Origin: Armatimonadota bacterium
GTDB taxonomy: Bacteria > Armatimonadota > Fervidibacteria > Fervidibacterales > Fervidibacteraceae
Assembly (NCBI GenBank): GCA_025060305.1
Contig: JANXCD010000004.1
Span: forward strand, 1-35,904
DNA length: 35,904 nucleotides
Direction: 5' to 3'
The notes under the pieces: model-generated
Databases searched by the model: none
What the model saw: only the letters and a program-made list of their open reading frames with translations
Told to the model about the DNA's origin: nothing
Shown: piece by piece, positions 18,595-27,754 of the stretch
Layout of the letters: each line of letters begins with the position of its first letter
How positions within the stretch are numbered: the stretch's first letter is position 1
Program-made: the position numbers and the translations under genes

Positions 18595-19441
18595 ACTCAA
18601 TTTCCATGCTGATGTCAAGGGCAGGTGCAGAATGAGTTAGAGCACCAACAGAGATAAAATCAACACCAATTTGAGCGATTGCCTCAATGTTTTGCAAATT
18701 AACCCTCCCTGAAACTTCCAAAAGCGGTCTCCTTTTGCCTTTACCTTCACACCATTCTTCAATGAACTTAACAGCCCTTTGCAATTCATCAAGGGTAAAG
18801 TTGTCAAGCAGAATTGCATCTATATCGCATTCAAGAGCCTCAAGGATTTGCTCAAAGTTTTGGACTTCAACTTCAATGCGCAAGAGATGATGGGCTTTCG
18901 CTTTAACTCTTTTGATTGCTTCGGTAATGCTTCCAGCAACTCGTATGTGGTTGTCTTTCACAAGCACACCATCAGAAAGGGAAAAGCGGTGATTGAAGCC
19001 TCCACCGCATCGGACAGCATATTTTTCCAAAGCACGAAGCAAAGGCGTCGTTTTTCTCGTATCAAGTATTCGGACACCGTAAGGCATGACCCTTTCAACA
19101 AAATTTCTCGTCAAAGTGGCAATGCCAGAAAGGCGCTGAAGAAAGTTCAAAGCAGTCCTTTCGCCCATTAAAAGTGCTTTCAATTTACCTTCAACTTTCG
19201 CAATAGTTTTGCCTGCGTCCAACCAATCGCCGTCCTTAACGAAAGTAGTTGTCACTGACTGCTCATCAAGTAAGGTGAAAACCCTCTCAATGATAGGCAA
19301 GCCACAAATGACTCCATCTTGTTTCAGAACAATGACGGCGCTTCCCTTTTGATTTTCCGAAACGATTGCTTCCGTTGTGATGTCGCCAAAGGGCAAATCT
19401 TCTTGTAGGGCTTGGAGAATCAAATCGTCAAGCCATTTCAT
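18545..19441 (-). CDS. nadC: Nicotinate-nucleotide diphosphorylase (quinolinate phosphoribosyltransferase)
   Basis: LPFGDITTEAI, LMGERTALNFLQRLSGIATLT, ILDTRKTTPLLRALEKYAVRCGGGFNHRFSLSDGVLVKDNH; GGGGAGGAAG RBS before ATG 19441. Confidence 0.95.
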   Translation of the reverse strand: MKWLDDLILQALQEDLPFGDITTEAIVSENQKGSAVIVLKQDGVICGLPIIERVFTLLDEQSVTTTFVKDGDWLDAGKTIAKVEGKLKALLMGERTALNFLQRLSGIATLTRNFVERVMPYGVRILDTRKTTPLLRALEKYAVRCGGGFNHRFSLSDGVLVKDNHIRVAGSITEAIKRVKAKAHHLLRIEVEVQNFEQILEALECDIDAILLDNFTLDELQRAVKFIEEWCEGKGKRRPLLEVSGRVNLQNIEAIAQIGVDFISVGALTHSAPALDISMEIELGVTQLDVANEIRPIC

Positions 19442-19822
19442 TTTTCTCGCTTCCTCCCCATGCAAAACTTTTGATGTTTTTAGGTCTTAATCAATGTTGG
19501 AGCGAAAGATTAGTCTCAGTGGCAATTGAGACCTAACTGAAATTATAAGGTCAAATTTCATCCGTTCCTTCCAATCCGCTTCCTTCCTTTGCCAAACTTG
19601 GCATTGACTAAACTTGCGACAGTGTTAAACTTTTTGCGACAAAAGAGATGCGAGTGAAGTCTCAATTTTGTTAGGTTGGAAGGTTGCTTAATTGATGGGT
19701 TGAAAGTGCAGCGGTAAAGAGAATTCTGTTTTATCTGTGAAAGGATTGATAGAAGGGTTATAGTAACAAAGCCGTGAGTAAAGAGCGAAAAACCTTCAAG
19801 CAAAGAGTTTCGCTTTCCTTAA

Positions 19823-20998
19823 TCATTCTCCTTTTGCTGCTTGCTCAAAGGCATTCAAGGTCAAGCGGGCAGTTCTTTCCCATGAAAATTGCTTCACTCT
19901 CTCAAAGCCTTTTTGCCGAAGGGTTTTTCGCACATCTTCATTCTTCAAAATAAAATTCAGTGCATCCGATAATGCCTCCACACTTGTTGGTGGGAAAGTT
20001 ATTGCTGCATCGCCCACAACTTCTGGAAGCGCAGGCGAGTTGCTGCAAATAACGGGCGTTCCACATGCCATCGCTTCTAATGGTGGCAAACCAAAACCTT
20101 CAGCCAATGAAGGATAGACAAAAACTTCAGCGCCACTCATCAAAGGTGGCAAGTCATCGGCTGGAACATATTCAGTGTGAATTACACGATTTTGCAAACC
20201 CAAACTTTCTATTTCAGCAAAGACAGGTTCACTATACCAACCACGAGCACCAACCAAGACAAGGAGATGAGGAAAGTCTTTACGAATTTTAGCGAAAGCA
20301 TGCAAAAGAGTAATCACATTTTTGCGAGGCTCAATTGTTCCGACGAAAAGAATGTAAGGCTTGCTCAAACCATATTTGCTCCGAATACTGGCGATGCTTT
20401 CGGGAAGTTGTGGGTAAAAACGCTTGTCAGCAGCGAGTGGCGTGACAGTAATGCATTGGGAGTTAAAACCCAACCACTCAACTAATTGCCTCTTAACGGC
20501 TTCCGAAAAGGTGAGCAAATGCTTTGCTCTCTTTGCCCAAAGCAAGGTGAGTAGACTTACACGAACAGAAGTTGGAAGGTGAAAGTGAGGCAAAGTCAAA
20601 GGCGTTAAGTCAAAGATCGTCAAAACTAATGCCCCTCTCCGATGAGGCAAGAAAGGATAGAAAGGCGAAAAGTAAACTTGAGGGTTGTTGAAAAGCCAAT
20701 CGGCTAAGGGCAAAAAAGCAAATTTCAAAAGGAAGGAACGCATTTTGGGGTGATGAAAAAGACGAGTTGGAAAACGAGTTAAATGCACTTGCACTCTGTC
20801 AGACAAATCCGAAGGCGGTTGAAAAGGGCGAAGGTAAGGTGGCATTTTGACCATGCAACCATGCCAAACAATGTATCGGTTTTGGTCATCAATTTTCAGC
20901 AAGGTTTTAAGCAACTGACTTGTGTAAATGCCTGGTCCTGTTGGGCGATGGAATATTTCTAACGGCGCATAAAATAGGATGTTCACTGGTTCCATCAC
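19823..20998 (-). CDS. Glycosyltransferase family 4
   Basis: YILFVGTIEPRKNVITLLHAF; VFVYPSLAEGFGLPPLEAMACGTPVICSNSPALPEVVGDAA. Confidence 0.92.
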   Translation of the reverse strand: MMEPVNILFYAPLEIFHRPTGPGIYTSQLLKTLLKIDDQNRYIVWHGCMVKMPPYLRPFQPPSDLSDRVQVHLTRFPTRLFHHPKMRSFLLKFAFLPLADWLFNNPQVYFSPFYPFLPHRRGALVLTIFDLTPLTLPHFHLPTSVRVSLLTLLWAKRAKHLLTFSEAVKRQLVEWLGFNSQCITVTPLAADKRFYPQLPESIASIRSKYGLSKPYILFVGTIEPRKNVITLLHAFAKIRKDFPHLLVLVGARGWYSEPVFAEIESLGLQNRVIHTEYVPADDLPPLMSGAEVFVYPSLAEGFGLPPLEAMACGTPVICSNSPALPEVVGDAAITFPPTSVEALSDALNFILKNEDVRKTLRQKGFERVKQFSWERTARLTLNAFEQAAKGE

Positions 20999-21102
20999 TC
21001 CTCGGCGCTAACTTTTTAGCGTCATTTGCTCACATCGCCAAAATAAGTATGGCTAACCAACTCTTTTCCGAACATTGAAGCCAAAAGAGTGGTGACGGAT
21101 AA

Positions 21103-21630
21103 GTGTGTGTCCGCATTTGGCGCTTTCTCAAAAAGCCTTGGTCGACTAAAAAACAATCATTGCGCTATCATTTCAAGAGAGTTTGGAACTTGATTTTTCC
21201 TTTCCTCCCCTACCTGTCCGTTTGACCTTTGGGGCATGGTTTTTGACTTGGAACGACCTTTTTGGTGATGGCATTTTCATCGCTTGTGACCACGAACCTA
21301 AAGAACGAACTTTCGTGTAAAGTTTTTTGAGGGAAGGGATGACCGACATAGATACTGGCGCTCACCAAGGCTTTTACACTTTGCTATCGTCACTGAAGGT
21401 TGGTCCTGAAGGGAAATTAATTGCTTTTGAACTTTCCCCGAGGGGACGACAAAATTTGATTTGGAACTCGCATTAAGGGACTTGGCTTCTATTGGTTCGT
21501 CCCCATTGGGGACGGGAAATTGTCTCCTTCATCCGATGACACTGAAACCTTTGACAGTAACTTTGTAGCAGTGCCCGAAGAACGAATAAGAGAGATGACA
21601 ACTTTTATCATTGAGCAGACCTTGAGGTGA
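21103..21630 (+). pseudogene. Degenerate FkbM-family methyltransferase
   Basis: Frame-disrupted fragments: VRIWRFLKKPWSTKKQSLRYHFKRVW (from GTG 21103), then ELDFSFPPLPVRLTFGAWF...DHEPKERTFV*SFLREGMTDIDTGAHQGFYTLLSSLKVGPEGKLIAFELSP, with later frame changes. Confidence 0.7.
21498..21514 (+). repeat. Short perfect palindrome CGTCCCC-att-GGGGACG inside the FkbM relic
   Basis: Direct reading; a related CCCC-ga-GGGGACGA lies at 21436-21449. Confidence 0.6.
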
Positions 21631-21639
21631 AAATGTGAA

Positions 21640-22740
21640 ATGGCTCATATAGCCTTAGATGCCAGACCCCTTGTCAAAACCAAAAGGACAGGGGTGGAAA
21701 ATGTTAGTGCTCAGTTTGCCCGATTGATATTGAATGCGACTGACCGACACATTTGGCACTTTTATTTCACAGAGCCACCTAAAGAAACTTTTTCGCCTTT
21801 TATTCGTTGGCGCTATTATCGTGGTCCTGCATGGATGCGCCTAATTGTTCCCATCTGGCTTTGGTGCGACCGCATTGACCTTGTGCACTTTTACCTAAGT
21901 TATGTCCCAACTTTGGCTCGTTGGACACCTGCTAAGACTATGGTGACAGTTTGCGATGTTATGTGGTTGGATGACATAAACTTTATTGACCCACCTAGCC
22001 GAAAATTCATACTCAAAGGGGTTCTACCATCGCTTCAAAAACGCACAGACCATTTTATTGCCATCTCGGAAGCCACTAAACTTGAATTGATGAGCAAATT
22101 GGGAATCCCCTCAGAGCGCATTAGCATTGTTCTGCCTTACACTGACGAAAGTTGGCGACCCTACCCTGATGCTAAGGAAGCAGTGCGAAAGTTTTATGGC
22201 TTGGACAAAGATTTTTTCTTGTTTGTTGGCACAGCAAAACCTAACAAGAATGTTGGACGGTTGTTAGATGCCTTTGCTGGGCTGCGGTCAAAGTATCCTG
22301 AAGCGCAGTTGGTTATGGCTGGTTTTGTTTTGCCCTTTTGGAACGAGACACAACGCATTTTGAAGGGAGAGCCAGGAGTCCGTTGGTTGGAATATGTCCC
22401 TGATGAACATTTACCTTTGCTTTACAGTTCATGCATAGCACTTGTTTCTCCATCAATCAATGAAGGTTTCGGGTTGCCGCTGCTTGAGGCGATGGCTTGT
22501 GGTGCTGCCGTTATTGCTGGGAACACTGGCGCTCAACCTGAAGTGGTTGGTGATGCTGGTTTGCTTGTTGAACCATTTAACACTGAAGCCATATTTGAAG
22601 CCATGTTGGCTCTTTGGGAAGATGCTTCTTTGAGAGCCAAACTGAAACAAAGGGCAATTGAGCGGGCAAAAATTTTCAATATGCAGCAAACTTTATCACA
22701 ACTTTTGAGTGCTTACGAAGAAGCCTTGAAGTTAAGATGA
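21640..22740 (+). CDS. Glycosyltransferase family 4
   Basis: FFLFVGTAKPNKNVGRLLDAF; ALVSPSINEGFGLPLLEAMACGAAVIAGNTGAQPEVVGDAG. Confidence 0.92.
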   Translation: MAHIALDARPLVKTKRTGVENVSAQFARLILNATDRHIWHFYFTEPPKETFSPFIRWRYYRGPAWMRLIVPIWLWCDRIDLVHFYLSYVPTLARWTPAKTMVTVCDVMWLDDINFIDPPSRKFILKGVLPSLQKRTDHFIAISEATKLELMSKLGIPSERISIVLPYTDESWRPYPDAKEAVRKFYGLDKDFFLFVGTAKPNKNVGRLLDAFAGLRSKYPEAQLVMAGFVLPFWNETQRILKGEPGVRWLEYVPDEHLPLLYSSCIALVSPSINEGFGLPLLEAMACGAAVIAGNTGAQPEVVGDAGLLVEPFNTEAIFEAMLALWEDASLRAKLKQRAIERAKIFNMQQTLSQLLSAYEEALKLR

Positions 22741-23633
22741 ACGCTCAGTTTTTAGGTGACAGAGAAATGACTTGCAAGACTTTGAGCAAAAGCGTAAGGG
22801 TTGAAGGCATAGGTTTGCACACAGGCGAAAAATCAGTAGTTTGGCTTCATCCAGCCGATACTCAGACAGGGATTTTGTTTTGTGTCAGAAATTCACAAGG
22901 GGAAGCGACAATTCCTGCCTTCGTGCCTTTTGTAGCGGATACTAAGCGTCGTGTTTCGCTTCAAAAGGATGGAGTGACAATTCAAACAGTTGAACACTTG
23001 CTGGCAGCATCCTTTGGCTTTGGTTTGACCGATTTAATCGTTGAGGTTTACGGCTCTGAAATTCCTATTGGCGATGGTAGTGCGCAAGTTTGGATTGACG
23101 CTTTTAAGGAAACAGGAACGGTTGACTTGGGCGAAATTGCTCCCTTTTTCGTTCCTCAAAAAGTCTCAGTTGAATGTGGCGAAGCGGTTATGGTTGTTGA
23201 GCCAAGTGATGACTTCAAAGCCCATTATGTTTTTGTAACGAAACACCCACTGGTTGGTGTGCAAGAGGCGAGTTTTGATTTGCAAACTGACGACTTTGCA
23301 AAGGAAATTGCACCAGCGAGGACTTTTGGCTTTATTGAAGAAGTTCAAAACTTGTGGAAGCAAGGTTTAGCGAGAGGCGGAAGTTTAGAAAACGCAATTG
23401 TCGTCTTTACCGACCGTTATTCAGCACCACTTAGGTTTAACAATGAACTTGCCCGACACAAGTTGTTAGACTTAATGGGCGATTTGATGCTTCTTGGATT
23501 TAGGCTTAAAGCGAAAGTTCAAGCCCGTTCAAGCGGTCACACCTTGCACTTTAAGATGTGCCAAAATTTATGGCGACAGGTGGAACAGGAGGCGAGTGCG
23601 AGATGGTTGAAACACCGTGCAACTTGGATGTGA
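22737..23633 (+). CDS. lpxC: UDP-3-O-acyl-N-acetylglucosamine deacetylase
   Basis: KSVRVEGIGLHTGEKS, TVEHLLAASFGFG, IPIGDGSAQVWIDA, HKLLDLMGDLMLLG zinc-site region. Confidence 0.93.
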   Translation: MNAQFLGDREMTCKTLSKSVRVEGIGLHTGEKSVVWLHPADTQTGILFCVRNSQGEATIPAFVPFVADTKRRVSLQKDGVTIQTVEHLLAASFGFGLTDLIVEVYGSEIPIGDGSAQVWIDAFKETGTVDLGEIAPFFVPQKVSVECGEAVMVVEPSDDFKAHYVFVTKHPLVGVQEASFDLQTDDFAKEIAPARTFGFIEEVQNLWKQGLARGGSLENAIVVFTDRYSAPLRFNNELARHKLLDLMGDLMLLGFRLKAKVQARSSGHTLHFKMCQNLWRQVEQEASARWLKHRATWM

Positions 23634-24058
23634 GGCAAATTCAGGAGTTGTTGGCTCATCGTTTCCCATTCCTGATGGTGGATAAAGTGATAGAACTTGA
23701 ACCTGGTAAAAAAGCCGTCGGAGTCAAGTGTGTGACTTTCAATGAGTGGTTCTTTCAAGGTCACTTTCCCAACGAGCCTGTTATGCCTGGTGTGATGATT
23801 CTTGAGAGTATGGCTCAAGTTGGCGGAATAGCCATTTTGAGTGCACCAGAGAACAAAGGCTTGAATGGCTATCTTGTAGGCATTGAAAAGGCACGATTTA
23901 GACAACCTGTCTTACCTGGTGACCAATTGATTGTTTGTGCAGAAGTTACAGCCATCAAAACGAACATCTGTTTTGTTAAGGCTGAAGCCTTCGTTAACGA
24001 CCGTTTAGTAGCAGAAGCGACAATGACAATGGCTTTGAGAATACAAGGGAACGAGTGA
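23603..24058 (+). CDS. fabZ: 3-hydroxyacyl-ACP dehydratase FabZ
   Basis: LLAHRFPFLMVDKV, FFQGHFPNEPVMPGVMILESMAQVGG; ATG 23603 with AGGAGG upstream, overlapping the lpxC 3' end. Confidence 0.92.
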   Translation: MVETPCNLDVRQIQELLAHRFPFLMVDKVIELEPGKKAVGVKCVTFNEWFFQGHFPNEPVMPGVMILESMAQVGGIAILSAPENKGLNGYLVGIEKARFRQPVLPGDQLIVCAEVTAIKTNICFVKAEAFVNDRLVAEATMTMALRIQGNE

Positions 24059-24112
24059 ATTCTTTACCGCAAAATAAGTGCTAAAATGTTATGCGGTAAT
24101 TTCAGTCAGGTC

Positions 24113-24202
24113 GGAGGGGTTGGGGAGCCAGGCACCCCGCCGGACTTGAAATCCGGGCGCCCGTGAAGAACGGGTTCGCGGGTTCGAATCCCGCCCCCTC
24201 CG
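24113..24202 (+). tRNA. tRNA-Ser (anticodon TGA)
   Basis: Acceptor GGAGGGG/CCCCTCC, D-loop AGCCAGGCA, anticodon arm CCGGA-CTTGAAA-TCCGG, long variable arm CCCGT..ACGGG, T-arm GCGGG-TTCGAAT-CCCGC, discriminator G; CCA not encoded. Confidence 0.93.
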
Positions 24203-24302
24203 CTGAATTTTTGATTTTCATTATTGGTTCTCTGCCGAAATTTTGTTGATGCCTCAATGAGCGACCAACAAAATTTGCATTAAAGAGCGAAAAAATTTTT
24301 TA

Positions 24303-25025
24303 TTGTCGTCAGGAGAGTGGGAAGAAGTGAGTGAGGAGACTAAAAATCGTTGTAGGCTTAAAGATTTGCCACCTGAAATTCGCCCTCGTGAAAGGCTTGT
24401 TCGTGATGGCGAGCGTTCTTTGTCCAACGCTGAACTTCTCGCTATCATTTTGAGAACTGGAAACCAGAATGAGACTGCTTTGGAACTTGCCCAAAGATTG
24501 CTCTATCAGTTTGGCGGTTTGCAAGGTTTGTATCAATGTTCAGTGGCAGAACTTGCCAATATCAAAGGTGTAGGCATGGCAAAAGCCTGTCAAATCAAGG
24601 CTGCTATGGAGATAGGTCGCAGAACTTTTGAAAGTGGTCGTTCAGAAAAGGTGATTGTTCGCTCACCAAGGGATGCAGCCGAACTTGTTATGTCCGAAAT
24701 GAGATACCTTGACAGAGAGCACATGAAAGCAATTTTGCTGAACGCAAAGAACATGGTTGTTGATGTCATTACTATTTCTGTTGGGACACTGAATGCATCT
24801 TTGGCTCACCCAAGAGAGTGCTTCAAAGAGGCAATCCGTCAAAGTTCAGCAGCAGTTATCTTCGTGCACAATCATCCAAGTGGTGACCCATCACCGAGCC
24901 CCGAAGACATTTCCCTAACAAAACAACTCTTTGAGGCAGGCAAATTGCTCGGCATAGAAGTCTTAGACCATCTGATAATAGGCGACGGTGTTTTCGTGAG
25001 CCTAAAGGAGCGAGGTTTGATTTGA
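24303..25025 (+). CDS. radC: RadC family (JAB/MPN domain) protein
   Basis: N-terminal RPRERLVRDGERSLSNAELLAIILRTG; C-terminal FVHNHPSGDPSPSPEDISLTKQL. Confidence 0.92.
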   Translation: MSSGEWEEVSEETKNRCRLKDLPPEIRPRERLVRDGERSLSNAELLAIILRTGNQNETALELAQRLLYQFGGLQGLYQCSVAELANIKGVGMAKACQIKAAMEIGRRTFESGRSEKVIVRSPRDAAELVMSEMRYLDREHMKAILLNAKNMVVDVITISVGTLNASLAHPRECFKEAIRQSSAAVIFVHNHPSGDPSPSPEDISLTKQLFEAGKLLGIEVLDHLIIGDGVFVSLKERGLI

Positions 25026-25045
25026 TTGTGAGGAGGGATTGACAA

Positions 25046-26083
25046 ATGCTTACTGTTGTCAGGAAACTTTTGAGTGGTTTATCCCGCAATTTGGGGATTG
25101 ACCTTGGGACAGCCAATACTCTCGTTTATGTGCAAGGTAAAGGTATCATGCTCCGTGAACCTTCTGTCATTGCCGTTGACACTGAGACAAGTAGAATTTG
25201 CGCTGTTGGTGAAGAGGCGAAAAGGATGGTTGGTCGAACGCCAGGGCGAATTGTCGCCCGAAGACCACTTAAAGATGGAACAATCGCTGATTACGACACC
25301 ACTTTGAAAATGCTCAGTTACTTTATGCACCGAGTCCATCGTCGCCGCTATATGGTTTATCCAAGAGTTGTTATCGGCATTCCATCAGGATCAACAGAAG
25401 TTGAAAGAAGGGCAGTTATTCAAGCGGCAAAAGAAGCAGGTGCTATTGATGCCTATGTCGTTGAAGAATCTTTAGCAGCAGCGATAGGTGCTGGTTTGCC
25501 TGTCAATGAACCCGTAGGCAACATGGTCGTTGACATAGGCGGAGGAAGCACAGAAGTTGCTGTCATTTCTCTGGGCGGAATTGTTGTTGCTAACACCATC
25601 AGAGTTGCTGGCGATGAAATTGACGAGGCTATCATAAACTATGTCCGAAGAGCCTACAACTTGCTCATTGGCGAAAGGACAGCGGAAGAAATCAAAATCA
25701 ACATCGGTTCTGCTTACCCTTTGGAAAAAGAACTGAAAATGGAAGTTCGTGGTCGTGACTTAGTAAGCGGATTGCCAAAGAGTATCGTTCTGAGAAGCGA
25801 AGAAATTAGGGAAGCCATTGCCGAACCTGTTAGCCAAATTGTTGATGTAGTCAAGTTAACTTTGGAACAAACTCCACCTGAACTTGCAGCCGACATTATG
25901 GATCGTGGCGTTGTTTTATGTGGTGGTGGCGCTCTATTGCGTGGGCTTGACAAATTGCTGAAACAAGAGACGGGAACGCCAGTTTACATTTCTGAAGACC
26001 CACTAAGTTGTGTCGCTCTCGGGGCAGGTCGCATGGTTGAAGATGAACTTTTCTTCAGAGCATTGGACGGTCGTGGAACATAA
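25046..26083 (+). CDS. mreB: Rod shape-determining protein MreB
   Basis: [64 protein letters not shown]. Confidence 0.97.
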   Translation: MLTVVRKLLSGLSRNLGIDLGTANTLVYVQGKGIMLREPSVIAVDTETSRICAVGEEAKRMVGRTPGRIVARRPLKDGTIADYDTTLKMLSYFMHRVHRRRYMVYPRVVIGIPSGSTEVERRAVIQAAKEAGAIDAYVVEESLAAAIGAGLPVNEPVGNMVVDIGGGSTEVAVISLGGIVVANTIRVAGDEIDEAIINYVRRAYNLLIGERTAEEIKINIGSAYPLEKELKMEVRGRDLVSGLPKSIVLRSEEIREAIAEPVSQIVDVVKLTLEQTPPELAADIMDRGVVLCGGGALLRGLDKLLKQETGTPVYISEDPLSCVALGAGRMVEDELFFRALDGRGT

Positions 26084-26096
26084 AGTCATTTCACTG

Positions 26097-26960
26097 ATGA
26101 CTTCTGAGGCGAAAGAGATGAATGTTCGCAGGGGAATTCAGCACCAACAACTGTCTGTAACTAAAGCCTTTTTCGGTGGCGTGATTTTCAGCATCATGCT
26201 TTTGGTCTTTGCCTTCAGTGGAAGAAATTTCATCGCTTCATTGCTGAACGCATTGAGGGCTGGAACTGTCAGTGCAATTTCGGCAGTATCTTATCTTCTG
26301 GACTCTGTAACTTCTTTGCCAAAACAATTCTTTCCTAATGCTAAACTTCAAAGTGAACTTAAACAACTTCGCTTCCAACTGGCAGAACTTCAGGCTGAAA
26401 GTTTGAGAATTCAAGAACTGACAGAGGAAAACCGAAGGCTAAGGCAACTTCTCGGTCTCGCTGAGAATGTAGGTCAACCATACATCGCTGCTGAAGTGAT
26501 TGCTATTGGAGGCAGTAACTGGTTTCATACCTTCATCATAAACAAGGGAAGTAAAGATGGGATAATTCAAGGAGCACCTGTCCTTTGCCATAAAGGTTTG
26601 GTCGGTCGGGTTTGGGAAGTGAGAAATTACCACAGTGTCATTTTGCTCATCACTGATAGACATAGTGCTGTCGGAGTTTCACTGACAGAACACGAAGGCG
26701 TTCACGGAATTTTGAAAGGGACAGGCAAAGGTTTGTGCGAATTGGCTCATCTTTCCAGACATGTTATCCCTAAGAAAGGTGAAACCTTGGTCACATCAGG
26801 TTTGGGAGGAGTTTTTCCGAAGGGAATCTCTGTCGGTGAAGTTGTCTCTGTTAAGATTGAAACTGAACCTCCTACTGTTAAAGTCAAGCCACTTTTCCGA
26901 CCAGATGAGTTGAGGGAAGTTATCGTTTTGACGAAACTGCCACCAATCGTTAATCAGTGA
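26097..26960 (+). CDS. mreC: Rod shape-determining protein MreC
   Basis: ELQAESLRIQELTEENRRLRQLLGL coiled coil; NWFHTFIINKGSKDGIIQGAPVLCHKGLVGRVWEV. Start 26097 or 26118; ORF opens at 26010 inside mreB. Confidence 0.9.
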   Translation: MTSEAKEMNVRRGIQHQQLSVTKAFFGGVIFSIMLLVFAFSGRNFIASLLNALRAGTVSAISAVSYLLDSVTSLPKQFFPNAKLQSELKQLRFQLAELQAESLRIQELTEENRRLRQLLGLAENVGQPYIAAEVIAIGGSNWFHTFIINKGSKDGIIQGAPVLCHKGLVGRVWEVRNYHSVILLITDRHSAVGVSLTEHEGVHGILKGTGKGLCELAHLSRHVIPKKGETLVTSGLGGVFPKGISVGEVVSVKIETEPPTVKVKPLFRPDELREVIVLTKLPPIVNQ

Positions 26961-27735
26961 ACCAAGCAATTGTTGCGATAATCAAGCAATAAAGACTGAA
27001 CCAACGCAACTTTGCCATTTGGACAAATTTCAGTGTCCAATGAATTGCTAGCCAACCGACTCCTAATGCGACCAAAGAGGCGATAAAAAGTGAGCCAGCA
27101 CTTACATTCAAACTGGCAACTTCTTTTGCCTCTAACAGGTTAGCACCCAACATCGCAGGTATCCCCACAACGAAGGCAAATCGCCCCGCTTGCTCTCGTC
27201 CCAACCCGAAAATCAGCCCCGTTGCTATAGTCGTTCCAGAGCGAGACAAACCAGGAAAGACAGCCAAACCTTGAGCGATGCCAACTAAAAGCGCTGTCCA
27301 CCAATCCAAAGGTTTGCTGTTTTTTTGGTTTGCCGAAATTTGCTCGCTCACAAATAACAAAAATGCTGTCAGCAAAAGGAAAATTGCAACGAATTTTGGC
27401 GAACCGAAGGCTTGTTCTACCTTTCTCTCCAAAGCGATTGCGATAATTGCTGTGGCAAAATTTGCGATGATGATAAAGAAAAGCAGTTTCCGACCCTCAT
27501 AGTCGCCCTTGAAAATTCCACGAAAAATTAACCATAGTTCGTTGCGAAAATAAGACAACAAAGCAATCAAAGTCCCAAAGTGAAGAAAGACCGTTACGGA
27601 AAGTCTGGCGCTTTCAGAGATGCCAAGCCAATGTTCAACTAAAGCCAAGTGACCACTGCTTGACACAGGCAAAAACTCAGTTAAACCTTGCAAAATTGCT
27701 AAAAGGACAAGTTGGAGAAAAGTAACTGTTTCCAA
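26950..27735 (-). CDS. uppP: Undecaprenyl-diphosphatase UppP/BacA
   Basis: AILQGLTEFLPVSSSGHLALVEHWLG; FPGLSRSGTTIATGLIFGLGREQAGRFAF. Confidence 0.95.
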   Translation of the reverse strand: METVTFLQLVLLAILQGLTEFLPVSSSGHLALVEHWLGISESARLSVTVFLHFGTLIALLSYFRNELWLIFRGIFKGDYEGRKLLFFIIIANFATAIIAIALERKVEQAFGSPKFVAIFLLLTAFLLFVSEQISANQKNSKPLDWWTALLVGIAQGLAVFPGLSRSGTTIATGLIFGLGREQAGRFAFVVGIPAMLGANLLEAKEVASLNVSAGSLFIASLVALGVGWLAIHWTLKFVQMAKLRWFSLYCLIIATIAWFTD

Positions 27736-27754
27736 AACTCAACCCTCACTTTCG

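Noticed and set aside
18779-19171. 130-aa + strand ORF
   Set aside because: Entirely antisense to nadC, whose coding assignment is strong.
19558-19803. 81-aa - strand ORF between nadC and the GT4 gene
   Set aside because: No RBS, domain or signal features clear enough to support it; left unannotated.
24113-24202. tRNA-Sec candidate (long variable arm, CTTxAAA anticodon loop)
   Set aside because: Anticodon loop is CTTGAAA, so the anticodon is TGA (serine), not TCA; the D-arm and 7-bp acceptor stem fit tRNA-Ser.
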